Source: Flavobacteriaceae bacterium
GTDB lineage: Bacteria; Bacteroidota; Bacteroidia; Flavobacteriales; Flavobacteriaceae
NCBI GenBank assembly: GCA_013001365.1
Contig: JABDMQ010000176.1
Location: forward strand, 1 to 21,966
DNA: 21,966 nucleotides
Direction: 5' to 3'
Part shown: positions 7,358 to 13,827 of the stretch, piece after piece
How the letters are laid out: every line of letters begins with the position of its first letter
Numbering within the stretch: position 1 is the first letter of the stretch
The notes under the pieces: model-generated
What the model was told of the DNA's origin: nothing
Database searches by the model: none
Seen by the model: the letters and a program-made list of their open reading frames with translations, nothing else
Position numbers and translations under genes: made by a program

Positions 7358-8545
7358 TTATTCCATAATTGCCGCAATTCCAGGCAGTGTTTTCCCTTCA
7401 AGGCTTTCTAGCATAGCACCACCTCCCGTTGAGACATAACTTACTTTGTCTTCGAAACCGAATTGTTTAACAGCCGCTACAGAGTCTCCGCCTCCGACAA
7501 GGGAGAATGCTCCGTTTTTTGTTGCTTCTGCTATCGAATTGCCTAGTTCGATCGTACCAGTTGCAAAGTTTTCCATTTCAAAAACACCCAAAGGACCATT
7601 CCAAAGAATGGTTTTACACTTGTTCACTACTTCATCAAATAATGCCTTGGTCTTAGGGCCTGCGTCAAGCCCTTGCCATCCGTTTGGAATCTTGTCTACG
7701 TCTATAATTTGAGTATTGGCATCATTGCTAAAGTCATTTGCTGCAAGCACATCAACTGGTAGATGAATTTGAACATTCTTTTCCTTGGCTTGTTTCAAGA
7801 TATCCAATGCTAATTCCATTTTATCATCTTCACATATGGAATCGCCGACCTTGCCTCCTTGTGCTTTTACGAATGTATAGGTCATTCCGCCTCCGATAAT
7901 TAGGTGGTCCACTTTGTCCAAAATGTTTTCAATAATCGTTATTTTTGAGGAGACTTTTGCGCCACCCAAAACAGCTAAGACAGGTTTTTCGCCAGATTTC
8001 ATGACCTTGTCGATACTTTCGATCTCTTTTGCAAGTAGCATTCCAAAACACTTGCTGTCTGTGAAGAAGTCTGCCACAATTGTAGTAGACGCATGCGCCC
8101 TGTGAGCTGTTCCAAATGCATCGTTAATATAGATATCTCCAAGTCTGGACAATTTTTCCGCAAAATCCCTATCTCCATTTGTTTCTTCTTTATGAAACCT
8201 TAAATTCTCCAATAAAAGAATCTGTCCTGGTTTAAGGTCGTTCGCTTTTGCTTCAATTTCTTTACCAATGCAATCCGAAGCAACAATGATCTCAACACCA
8301 ATAACATCCTCGACGGCGTGTTCGATGTGTTTCAATGAAAATTCCTCTTGCACCCCTTTTGGCCTGCCTAAATGCGACATCAAGACACAACTTCCTCCAT
8401 CTTCCAAAACTTTGATTATGGTTGGTTTTGCAGATTCAATTCTAGTTTTGTCCGTAACCTCAAAACCGTCATTAAGTGGTACGTTGAAATCTACTCGTAT
8501 CAAAGCTCTTTTGTTCTCAAAATTAAAGTCATGGACTGTTTTCAT
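7358..8545 (-). CDS. pgk: Phosphoglycerate kinase
   Basis: A 395-residue phosphoglycerate kinase, interconverting 1,3-bisphosphoglycerate + ADP and 3-phosphoglycerate + ATP in glycolysis. Motifs in order: RVDFNVP at 17-23 (substrate-binding signature), SHLGRP near 57-62, GGAKVSSK (hinge/nucleotide site), then C-terminal NGPLGVFE, GGGDSVAA and STGGGA. I place the start at the ATG with complement 8543-8545 (MKTVHDFNF), which fits the usual N-terminus. A longer frame starting at 8593 would add 16 non-conserved residues. It is divergent from holB (117 bp between starts), and the next gene downstream is the transglycosylase 92 nt away. No gap or other glycolytic gene is adjacent. No perfect -7 box is seen upstream; near matches (TATTTTTA) exist. 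Confidence 0.98.
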   Translation of the reverse strand: MKTVHDFNFENKRALIRVDFNVPLNDGFEVTDKTRIESAKPTIIKVLEDGGSCVLMSHLGRPKGVQEEFSLKHIEHAVEDVIGVEIIVASDCIGKEIEAKANDLKPGQILLLENLRFHKEETNGDRDFAEKLSRLGDIYINDAFGTAHRAHASTTIVADFFTDSKCFGMLLAKEIESIDKVMKSGEKPVLAVLGGAKVSSKITIIENILDKVDHLIIGGGMTYTFVKAQGGKVGDSICEDDKMELALDILKQAKEKNVQIHLPVDVLAANDFSNDANTQIIDVDKIPNGWQGLDAGPKTKALFDEVVNKCKTILWNGPLGVFEMENFATGTIELGNSIAEATKNGAFSLVGGGDSVAAVKQFGFEDKVSYVSTGGGAMLESLEGKTLPGIAAIME

Positions 8546-8651
8546 TGGTAATGCTCTTAGAGTTATAAGTGGTAAAAATAACGATTTCAACACATTGAAA
8601 AAAAGCTTTCTACGAAAACGGTTTCAGTACCATAAACCGTGGAATAAAATG

Positions 8652-8659
8652 TATATTTG
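8652..8659 (+). promoter_or_regulatory. -7 box immediately before holB
   Basis: TATATTTG is a perfect TAnnTTTG match ending 3 bp before the holB ATG at 8663. If used, transcription would begin at or next to the start codon (leaderless mRNA). No TTG at normal -33 spacing is visible, so support is the -7 element and its position alone. Confidence 0.4.
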
Positions 8660-8662
8660 AAG

Positions 8663-9826
8663 ATGCTTTTCAGTGATATTCTGGGTCAGGAACACATCAA
8701 GAAACACCTTGTTCATAGTGCAGACAATGGCCGTATACCTCACGCACAATTATTTGTAGGTCCAGAAGGTTGTGGCGCGCTTCCAATGGCCATTGCCTAT
8801 GCTCAATATATCTTGTGCAATAATTCAGATGGTGAAAATAAAAGCGGTGATACAGCCTGCAATATGAAATTTTCAAGTTTTTCGCATCCAGACCTACATT
8901 TTGCATTTCCTGTTACTACGAATGACAAAGTAAAAAGTCATCCTGTTTCCAGTCATTTTCTTGAGGAATGGCGGGAACTATTAAAGAACCAACCCTATGG
9001 TAATCTGTTTGATTGGTACAAGCTTCTGGGGGTTGACAACAAGCAAGGGCAGATCGGGGTTGATGAAGCTCATGATATTGTAAAGGCGTTAGCCTTGAAA
9101 TCATATGAAGGCGGTTATAAGATCATGCTGATCTGGATGGCCGAAAAAATGAATGTTGCAGCAGCCAATAAGCTTCTTAAGCTCATCGAAGAGCCGCCAA
9201 ATAAAACGTTGTTCTTGTTAATAGCCCAGGATGAAGAACAGATCATAAATACCATTCGCTCCAGATGTCAAATCCTTCATTTCCCGCCACTCTCTGAATT
9301 AGCGATCAAAGAAGGATTGATAAAACAATTCAATATTGCTGAACCTGTTGCGATTAAAATTGCCCATCAAGCAAATGGCAATTATAATAAAGCTTGTGAT
9401 CTTGTTTATCAGGATAGTGAGGATTTGCAATTTGAAAAATGGTTTGTTATCTGGATACGTTCTGCATTCAAGGCCAAGGGCAATAAGGCTGCTATTCATG
9501 ACCTAATATCTTGGAGTGAAGAAATAGCTAGAACAGGGCGAGAGACCCAAAAGAAGTTTCTTCACTTTTGCTTGGAATTTTTCAGGCAAGCAGTTCTATT
9601 GAATTATCAAGCAAATGACCTAGTATTCATGGAGCCTAAGGTAGAAGGTTTCGAACTCGCTAAATTCGCTCCGTTTGTTCATGGCGATAACATCATGGAG
9701 ATCTCTGATGAGTTGATGGATGCTATTTACCATATTGAACGGAACGGAAATTCGAAAATAATCCTAACGGACCTATCCATTAAACTCACAAGGTTGCTTC
9801 ATAAAAAAAGTCAGGTAACCTCCTGA
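8663..9826 (+). CDS. holB: DNA polymerase III subunit delta'
   Basis: A 387-residue clamp-loader subunit that, with delta and gamma/tau, opens the beta clamp during replication. The opening (SDILGQEHIKKHL...GRIPHAQLFVGPEG) is typical. The P-loop position is GPEGCGALPM at 33-42, lacking the Lys-Thr/Ser of a working Walker A, as expected for delta', which does not hydrolyse ATP. The conserved SRC arginine-finger motif is present (IRSRCQIL). HPDLHFAFP at about 75-83 is characteristic of the Bacteroidota form. Of the usual four zinc cysteines only C52 and C66 remain (SGDTACNMKF), so zinc binding may be lost. I chose the ATG at 8663; a TTG two codons upstream is also open but would overlap the -7 box. 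The stop codon lies within the terminator stem. Confidence 0.93.
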   Translation: MLFSDILGQEHIKKHLVHSADNGRIPHAQLFVGPEGCGALPMAIAYAQYILCNNSDGENKSGDTACNMKFSSFSHPDLHFAFPVTTNDKVKSHPVSSHFLEEWRELLKNQPYGNLFDWYKLLGVDNKQGQIGVDEAHDIVKALALKSYEGGYKIMLIWMAEKMNVAAANKLLKLIEEPPNKTLFLLIAQDEEQIINTIRSRCQILHFPPLSELAIKEGLIKQFNIAEPVAIKIAHQANGNYNKACDLVYQDSEDLQFEKWFVIWIRSAFKAKGNKAAIHDLISWSEEIARTGRETQKKFLHFCLEFFRQAVLLNYQANDLVFMEPKVEGFELAKFAPFVHGDNIMEISDELMDAIYHIERNGNSKIILTDLSIKLTRLLHKKSQVTS

Positions 9827-9830
9827 CTTT
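9807..9830. terminator. Terminator hairpin overlapping the holB stop codon
   Basis: Inverted repeat AAAGTCAGG (9807-9815) / CCTGACTTT (9822-9830) with a 6-nt loop, flanked by A-rich sequence on the left and T-rich on the right, so it can work in both directions. The holB TGA stop is at 9824-9826, inside the right arm; the convergent OmpH-like gene ends at 9848. Confidence 0.75.
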
Positions 9831-9847
9831 CTTTAATTTATAGAATT

Positions 9848-10366
9848 TTACTTATTATATTCGGCGTTCAGCGCGTCCAAAATGATCTTGGTCAAATCGG
9901 TTGCTTCATTTCCATAGATAACACTACTGGTGGCATCACTTGTTCCAAGGATAAATGTATAATCGTTCGATTTTCCGTATTCCTTGGTGAATTCTTTCAC
10001 TTTAGTAATTACAGAGTCCAATTCGACATTGAAGGTTTGTCCGAATTGTTGCTCGCTGAACTGAATTTGCTGTTGAAGCAATTGTTGTTTTTGACCAAGT
10101 TCTTGATATTTTTCTTGGGCTTTCTTTTGATTCATTCTTGCCGACTTCAATTGAAAATCCTGGACCTCAAGTTGAAATGCCTTGCTTATACTATCATTTT
10201 TCTGATCGAGCAATGCCTTTTTCCCCTTGAATTCTTCTTCTAGGTCTTTCTTCTCTTGATACTCATTTACGATTTCTCCGGTATCCACATAACCAATTTT
10301 TTGTTGTTGACAAGAATTAAATACCAAAATGAGACCTGCTAATATTAAAAACTGTTTCATCTTCAT
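9848..10366 (-). CDS. OmpH/Skp-family lipoprotein
   Basis: A 172-residue OmpH-like protein. It has a lipoprotein signal peptide with lipobox FNSC (Cys19) followed by QQQKIGYVDTGEIVNEY, the standard start of OmpH/Skp proteins after the signal peptide. A long charged Gln/Glu/Lys helical hairpin (about 38-130) corresponds to the tentacle arms of the Skp jellyfish trimer. The C-terminal YTFILG...VIYGNEATDLT closes the family core. Skp chaperones outer membrane proteins in the periplasm; here lipidation would tether it to a membrane, a variant common in Bacteroidota. The start could be the listed ATG or the one two codons later (10360). It is the last gene on the strand before the convergent holB, separated from the methyltransferase by a 213-nt gap that may hold its own promoter; a near -7 match TACATTCG lies at 10386-10393. 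Confidence 0.92.
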   Translation of the reverse strand: MKMKQFLILAGLILVFNSCQQQKIGYVDTGEIVNEYQEKKDLEEEFKGKKALLDQKNDSISKAFQLEVQDFQLKSARMNQKKAQEKYQELGQKQQLLQQQIQFSEQQFGQTFNVELDSVITKVKEFTKEYGKSNDYTFILGTSDATSSVIYGNEATDLTKIILDALNAEYNK

Positions 10367-10579
10367 CTATTTTTTATTTGCGCTGCGAATGTAAATTTAA
10401 TTAAGTTAAAAATCTAACTTTTTTAAGTATAAGTATTTGTTATCAAGTATCACATGTGTAATAAAGCATATCTATTATTATACGTCTTGTTTAAGGCGAT
10501 TTAAGAGATCTTTTATTCCCGCCAAGGCATTTGCCTTAATTCAGCCCAAACAAACGAGTTATAGCATTGAAAATAAGAA
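10367..10579. other. 213-bp intergenic stretch between methyltransferase and OmpH-like genes
   Basis: The longest non-coding gap in the window. It is AT-rich near the OmpH-like start and holds the near -7 element TACATTCG (minus, 10386-10393). A small hairpin AAGGC-ATTT-GCCTT (10524-10537), without a T-tract on the minus strand, lies nearer the methyltransferase end. I see no convincing gene or RNA in it. Confidence 0.5.
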
Positions 10580-11434
10580 TCAGCAGTTTTTGACCACATA
10601 TATCAACGAAGAATATTCCCCGGAGAATCTAGCCTTCATATTTGACCTTGCTCCAACAAAATATGCCCTTATAAAATTCATCCAACCGGTCTTATATTTT
10701 TCTGATAGCAGACTAACATAATAAGCATCGAACTTCAATGGTAAGGTTTGTTCAATTTCCATTTTAATTTTTCCAAACATCTTCTTTATGGATGTTTGTG
10801 AAAAATGCCATAGATGTCTCGGCGCGTCAAAGGCTGCCCAATTCTCTTTATAAAATATTGCGTCGTAACTCTTGAAATTAGGAACCGCGATAACTAATCG
10901 TCCGTTAGGTTTAAGTAAAGATTTGAAAACAGAAATGTTTTCTTCCAGTTCTGGAAGGTGTTCCAATACATGCCACAACGTAATTACATCGAAACTGTGC
11001 TTGTCAAAATTCAAAAGCTTCTCAATTCCATATACTGAGTTGTTTGTTTTTTCATTAGCGATCTCCCTTGCTTTTTCATCTGGTTCAACACCAGATATAT
11101 TCCAATCATTGTTCTTTGCTGCCAATAGGAAATCTCCAGTGCCGCAACCTACATCCAGTAAATTCTTAGCATCGATATTAAATGTTTCCAGCAAACTAAG
11201 TTTGCTCTTCAATGTGGTCTTGCGCACCAAATGATATGCCCATTCAAACAAGTTCCTTTTGGTATCTGTGTGTGATATGTAGTCTTCGCTCTTGTAGTAT
11301 TTCGGAAGACTTTCTTTCGAAGGTTGAGGATATGTTTCCAGCATATCGTTTTCTGAATCGTGCCTCAATTCAAACATCTCCCCAGTAACTGAATGGTCTT
11401 TTACTTTAAGATATATTGATTTGTTCTTTCTCAC
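10580..11434 (-). CDS. Class I SAM-dependent methyltransferase
   Basis: A 284-residue methyltransferase of the Methyltransf_23/UbiG-like type. The Rossmann-fold SAM site is clear: motif I LDVGCGTGD at 93-101, acidic GVEPD at 115-119 at the end of strand 2, motif FDVITLWHVLEHL at 148-160 and the post-motif LLKPNGRLVIAVPN. The N-terminal 80 residues include DHSVTGE (13-19), and YYKSEDYISHTD (46-57) is a cap found in many Bacteroidota homologues whose substrates are unknown. In related genomes such genes often act on sugars, quinones or surface glycans; nothing here decides between these. It starts 36 nt after mnmG, the gap containing a parS-type palindrome, and is probably co-transcribed with mnmG unless ParB binding interferes. 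Confidence 0.88.
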   Translation of the reverse strand: MRKNKSIYLKVKDHSVTGEMFELRHDSENDMLETYPQPSKESLPKYYKSEDYISHTDTKRNLFEWAYHLVRKTTLKSKLSLLETFNIDAKNLLDVGCGTGDFLLAAKNNDWNISGVEPDEKAREIANEKTNNSVYGIEKLLNFDKHSFDVITLWHVLEHLPELEENISVFKSLLKPNGRLVIAVPNFKSYDAIFYKENWAAFDAPRHLWHFSQTSIKKMFGKIKMEIEQTLPLKFDAYYVSLLSEKYKTGWMNFIRAYFVGARSNMKARFSGEYSSLIYVVKNC

Positions 11435-11445
11435 GGAATTGAATT

Positions 11446-11461
11446 TGTTCCACGTGGAACA
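11446..11461. other. parS-type ParB-binding palindrome (downstream of mnmG)
   Basis: TGTTCCACGTGGAACA, a perfect 16-bp palindrome with the CACGTG core and the TGTT/AACA ends of the bacterial parS consensus (TGTTNCACGTGNAACA). It lies in the 36-nt gap between the mnmG stop and the methyltransferase start. The identical sequence occurs at 13351-13366. Confidence 0.85.
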
Positions 11462-11470
11462 TTCTTTCTG

Positions 11471-13342
11471 TTATCGTCCCATATACACCAATAAAACCGA
11501 TATGTCGTTTGGAGACACTCCACTAATTCTTGAGGCCTGTGAAATGGTTGCAGGCTGAATGCTTTTAAGTTTTTCTCTGGCCTCATAACTCATCGACTTG
11601 ATTTTTGAATAATCAAAATTAGATGGGATTTTGATGTTCTCAAGTCTATTCAATTTATCCGCATTGTTCTTCTCCTTGTTTATATATCCCGAATATTTGA
11701 CCTGGATCTCTGTCTGTTCTATGACTTCTTTGTCAAGGTCATGTTCACGTATATAAGACTCGACAGACTTGAATTTACGCACATCGTCTATCGTGATATT
11801 CGGCCTGGCGAATATTTTGAACATCTTATCAGATTGTTTCACAGGCGACGAATCCTTACTCAATAGAACTGGGTTTGCCTCTTCCGGTTTCACACTGGTT
11901 TCTTTGAAGAATTTTACAAAATCCGAGGATTCCTTCTGTTTCTTTTCCATTTTTCTCAGACGCCCCTCACTTGCCAACCCTAATTCATAACTTCGGGGAG
12001 TCAATCTGATATCGGCATTATCTTGACGTAACAATGTTCTGTATTCAGCACGAGAGGTGAACATTCGATAAGGCTCTTCAGTGCCTTTTGTGATAAGGTC
12101 GTCTATAAGAACGCCTATATAGGCTTCGTTGCGTTTTAATATGAATGGCTCTTTTTCTTGAACCTTCAAGCTAGCATTAATTCCGGCCATCAATCCTTGG
12201 GAGCCAGCTTCTTCGTAACCAGTCGTTCCATTGATCTGACCTGCAAAAAATAGCCCTTTCACCAATTTTGTCTCCAAGGAATGTTTAAGCTGCGTAGGAG
12301 GAAAATAATCATATTCTATAGCGTATCCCGGTCTGAAAAACTTAACATTTTCAAAACCAGCAACGGATCTTAATGCCTTGAATTGAACATCTTCAGGAAG
12401 TGAGGTCGAAAACCCATTTACATATACCTCAACTGTATTCCATCCTTCGGGTTCTACAAATAATTGGTGCCTCTCCTTGTCTGCAAACCGATTGATCTTA
12501 TCCTCGATAGAAGGACAATAACGCGGACCAATACTCTTAATACGACCGTTGAACATAGGAGACCTATCAAATCCCTCTTTAAGTAATTCATGAACCTCAG
12601 GGCTTGTATATGTCATATGACAAGAACGCTGTTTTACAAGAGGCTGCGTGATGTCTAAGTATGAAAATTTTTCGGGGTTTTCATCTCCTGGCTGATCTTC
12701 CATCATTGAATAATCCAATGTTCTTCCATCTACTCTAGGAGGTGTTCCAGTTTTCATTCTTCCAGAATCAAATCCAAGATCCACCAATTGCTCAGTCAAT
12801 CCGGTAGCTGCTTTTTCTCCAGCCCTACCTCCTCCAAAATTCTTATCTCCAATATGTATTAGTCCATTAAGAAAAGTCCCATTAGTTAACACCACCGCCT
12901 TAGCCATGATCTCTATGCCAAGTGATGTTCTAACGCCTACAACTTTGTCTTTCTCTATTATTAAAGAAGAGACCATTTCCTGATAGAAGTCAAGGTTAGG
13001 AGTTTTCTCCAATAAAAGCCTCCAATCTTCCGCAAAGCGCATTCTGTCACTTTGAACCCTTGGGCTCCACATGGCCGGACCCTTTGATTTGTTAAGCATC
13101 TTAAACTGAATAGCGGAAGTGTCGCTTACAATTCCACTATATCCACCAAGGGCATCAATTTCACGAACAATTTGTCCTTTTGCAATCCCACCCATAGCAG
13201 GATTACAAGACATTTGCGCAATATTCTGCAAATTCATTGTTACCAAAAGGGTCTTACTACCCATATTGGCGGCGGCGGCGGCGGCTTCGCTGCCAGCATG
13301 ACCAGCGCCAACTACAATGACATCGTATCTTTCGTTAAACAT
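11471..13342 (-). CDS. mnmG: tRNA uridine-5-carboxymethylaminomethyl modification enzyme MnmG (GidA)
   Basis: A 623-residue FAD-dependent enzyme that, with MnmE, installs the carboxymethylaminomethyl group on the wobble uridine (U34) of certain tRNAs. The FAD-binding GxGxxG is VGAGHAGSEA at 11-20. MSCNPAMGG (44-52, Cys46) and IGPRYCPSIEDK (271-282, Cys276) carry the conserved cysteines, the second being the catalytic one in E. coli numbering 277. KTGTPPRVDGRT and NGTTGYEEAGSQG are also diagnostic. Length is normal. A run of six identical GCC codons encodes an Ala stretch after GSE. Transcription likely starts from a consensus promoter at 13392-13421, giving a leader of about 45 nt that contains a parS palindrome; a second parS follows the gene. 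gidA beside parS or oriC is a widespread arrangement. Confidence 0.98.
   Translation of the reverse strand: MFNERYDVIVVGAGHAGSEAAAAAANMGSKTLLVTMNLQNIAQMSCNPAMGGIAKGQIVREIDALGGYSGIVSDTSAIQFKMLNKSKGPAMWSPRVQSDRMRFAEDWRLLLEKTPNLDFYQEMVSSLIIEKDKVVGVRTSLGIEIMAKAVVLTNGTFLNGLIHIGDKNFGGGRAGEKAATGLTEQLVDLGFDSGRMKTGTPPRVDGRTLDYSMMEDQPGDENPEKFSYLDITQPLVKQRSCHMTYTSPEVHELLKEGFDRSPMFNGRIKSIGPRYCPSIEDKINRFADKERHQLFVEPEGWNTVEVYVNGFSTSLPEDVQFKALRSVAGFENVKFFRPGYAIEYDYFPPTQLKHSLETKLVKGLFFAGQINGTTGYEEAGSQGLMAGINASLKVQEKEPFILKRNEAYIGVLIDDLITKGTEEPYRMFTSRAEYRTLLRQDNADIRLTPRSYELGLASEGRLRKMEKKQKESSDFVKFFKETSVKPEEANPVLLSKDSSPVKQSDKMFKIFARPNITIDDVRKFKSVESYIREHDLDKEVIEQTEIQVKYSGYINKEKNNADKLNRLENIKIPSNFDYSKIKSMSYEAREKLKSIQPATISQASRISGVSPNDISVLLVYMGR
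13268..13285 (-). repeat. (GCC)6 trinucleotide tract in mnmG
   Basis: Six tandem GGC units on the plus strand, reading GCC on the coding strand and encoding six alanines in the FAD-binding helix just after GSE. An Ala-rich segment is normal here in MnmG, but use of one GC-only codon six times in a row is unusual against the AT-rich surroundings. Confidence 0.9.
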
Positions 13343-13350
13343 CCTATGGT

Positions 13351-13366
13351 TGTTCCACGTGGAACA
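13351..13366. other. parS-type ParB-binding palindrome (mnmG 5' leader)
   Basis: TGTTCCACGTGGAACA, identical to the site at 11446-11461. It lies 9 bp upstream of the mnmG ATG and downstream of the predicted transcription start, so it is inside the 5' untranslated region. As RNA it could also fold into a 6-bp stem with an ACGU loop next to the start codon. Confidence 0.85.
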
Positions 13367-13391
13367 TTATTAAATTGAAAATTTCGATTTG

Positions 13392-13421
13392 CAAAGGTAC
13401 GTGGAATCTATGGATTATCAA
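13392..13421 (-). promoter_or_regulatory. Consensus -33/-7 promoter of mnmG
   Basis: The minus strand shows TTG (complement 13419-13421), a 19-bp spacer and TACCTTTG (complement 13392-13399), an exact match to the Bacteroidota -33/-7 consensus. The -33 element overlaps the last codons of ybeY. The predicted start of transcription is near 13388, about 45 nt before the ATG. Confidence 0.65.
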
Positions 13422-13827
13422 TACGTTGTCCTAAATAGCGATTTTCCTTCTGTCTCATAAGTTCTGCGTCTTTATCGGTTTTATCCTTGAAGCCGCAGAA
13501 ATGCAAAATGCCGTGCACAATCACTCTGTGTAACTCTTCGGTGAAATTCACCTTAAATGCTTTAGCATTATCCCTTACACGATCTATAGAGATGAAAACA
13601 TCTCCGCGTAGTTCTTTTCCTACTGAGTAGTCAAAGCTAATAATGTCCGTTAATGTGTTGTGGTCAAGGAATTCAACATTTAGCTTATGCAGATAATCAT
13701 CATCACAAAAAATATAATTGATCTCGCCTAAAATAAAGCCTTCTGTAGCGATCACGTTACTGATCCAAGCGCTAATTCCTTGCTTGTCATCAAGATCAAA
13801 ATCCGTTTCAAAATTGTACTCAATCAT
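13408..13827 (-). CDS. ybeY: Endoribonuclease YbeY (rRNA maturation factor)
   Basis: A 139-residue member of the UPF0054/YbeY family, a metal-dependent endoribonuclease acting in 16S rRNA 3'-end maturation and ribosome quality control. The zinc motif is HGILHFCGFKDKT at 105-117: the first two histidines (H105, H109) are intact, while the position of the third ligand (His124 in E. coli) is Asp115. As far as I recall, this GxKDKT form is usual in Bacteroidota, so the gene is probably functional. TDIISFDY at about 60-67 is the other conserved family segment. It overlaps the DUF4175 stop by 8 nt, so translation is likely coupled, and the mnmG promoter sits in its 3' end. Confidence 0.95.
   Translation of the reverse strand: MIEYNFETDFDLDDKQGISAWISNVIATEGFILGEINYIFCDDDYLHKLNVEFLDHNTLTDIISFDYSVGKELRGDVFISIDRVRDNAKAFKVNFTEELHRVIVHGILHFCGFKDKTDKDAELMRQKENRYLGQRIDNP

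Noticed and set aside
7358..8593. Longer pgk start at 8593
   Set aside because: The 16 extra residues are hydrophobic and non-conserved; the family N-terminus fits the ATG at 8545.
8268..8660. 130-codon plus-strand frame opposite pgk
   Set aside because: Shadow of pgk with no motif of its own; it also crosses the pgk/holB intergenic region.
10524..10537. Hairpin AAGGC-ATTT-GCCTT as terminator of the methyltransferase gene
   Set aside because: The stem is only 5 bp and no T-run follows on the minus strand, so termination there is not convincing.
10437..10721. 94-codon open frame on the plus strand
   Set aside because: Half of it overlaps the methyltransferase gene antisense, it has no recognisable protein features, and it is in the gap between two co-directional genes.
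13395..13408. Half-site TACGTGGAAT just upstream of mnmG
   Set aside because: Only the right half resembles parS and it is explained by the -7 box and the ybeY 3' end.
11400..13420. Possible replication origin (oriC) in the window
   Set aside because: parS sites and mnmG suggest proximity, but I saw no DnaA-box cluster (TTATCCACA-like) and no AT-rich unwinding region.
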